Shown: in pieces, positions 15,574 to 15,623 of the stretch
Position numbering within the stretch: position 1 is the stretch's first letter
Layout: the number at the start of each line of letters is the position of its first letter
From: CAYPOY01 sp964412395
GTDB taxonomy: Bacteria > Chloroflexota > Anaerolineae > B4-G1
Reading direction: 5' to 3'
Length of the DNA stretch: 15,623 nucleotides
Assembly (NCBI GenBank): GCA_964412395.1
Contig: CAYPOY010000103.1
Span: forward strand, 1 to 15,623
Program-made: the position numbers and the translations under genes
Notes under the pieces: model-generated
Seen by the model: only the letters and a program-made list of their open reading frames with translations
Told to the model about the DNA's origin: nothing
Databases searched by the model: none

Positions 15574-15623
15574 AGCCAGAATGTATGATCCTGCTTTGGG
15601 GCGTTGGCACGTGATGGATCCTC
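15566..15623 (+). pseudogene. displaced 3' part of the host rhs gene (runs off the window)
   Basis: This reads DYGARMYDPALGRWHVMDP in frame from the attachment core, a normal Rhs core continuation. Joined to bases 1-83 it restores LNWYDYGARMYDPALGRWHVMDP, the uninterrupted host gene. Here it has lost its upstream part: a TGA lies 15 bp before it and no Rhs body is present. It should lead into the original tip and immunity gene beyond the window. Confidence 0.8.

Overview
The window suggests a member of the Bacteroidota. The evidence is the style of the Rhs core (NGKELQDD, DYGARYYDPAL, a YANNNPI-like stretch), AT-rich coding DNA, promoter candidates of the Bacteroidota type (TAnnTTTG) and few clear Shine-Dalgarno sequences. 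The genus cannot be fixed from this sequence. There are no tRNA, rRNA, CRISPR or conjugation genes.

Layout. Bases 1-83 are the 3' part of a host rhs (YD-repeat toxin) core gene. Two head-to-tail copies of one 7,741-bp element follow (84-7824 and 7825-15565). The proteins of the two copies are identical and I saw no nucleotide difference. The last 58 bases (15566-15623) are the continuation of the interrupted host rhs gene, DYGARMYDPALGRWHVMDP. The 8-bp sequence GATTATGG sits at all three boundaries (84, 7825, 15566). It lies inside the codons of the Rhs DYGAR motif.

Each element carries, left to right: (1) an in-frame replacement for the end of the Rhs core plus a new C-terminal tip, a putative toxin; (2) a small exported protein, the probable immunity protein; (3) a hairpin terminator; (4) a leftward XRE-type repressor facing away from (5) an 877-aa primase-helicase, with repeated GTTTACAT motifs between them; (6) iteron-like AAGTRTAACA repeats around an AT-rich stretch; (7) a tyrosine recombinase with all catalytic residues, overlapping (8) a second, catalytically degenerate one; (9) a roughly 1.16-kb non-coding imperfect palindrome holding paired hairpins with compensatory changes; (10) a 28-codon signal-peptide-like ORF beside the right attachment site.

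How it may work (inference). The element integrates into the most conserved motif of rhs and restores the reading frame. This gives the host toxin a new tip with its own immunity gene and pushes the old tip out to the right end. The primase-helicase and iterons suggest that an excised circle can replicate. Only the first copy's tip is fused to the Rhs body. The second copy's tip has a stop codon just upstream and is probably silent. The window therefore looks like a toxin-tip-swapping integrative element caught as a tandem array, though an assembly artefact of a circular form must be excluded.
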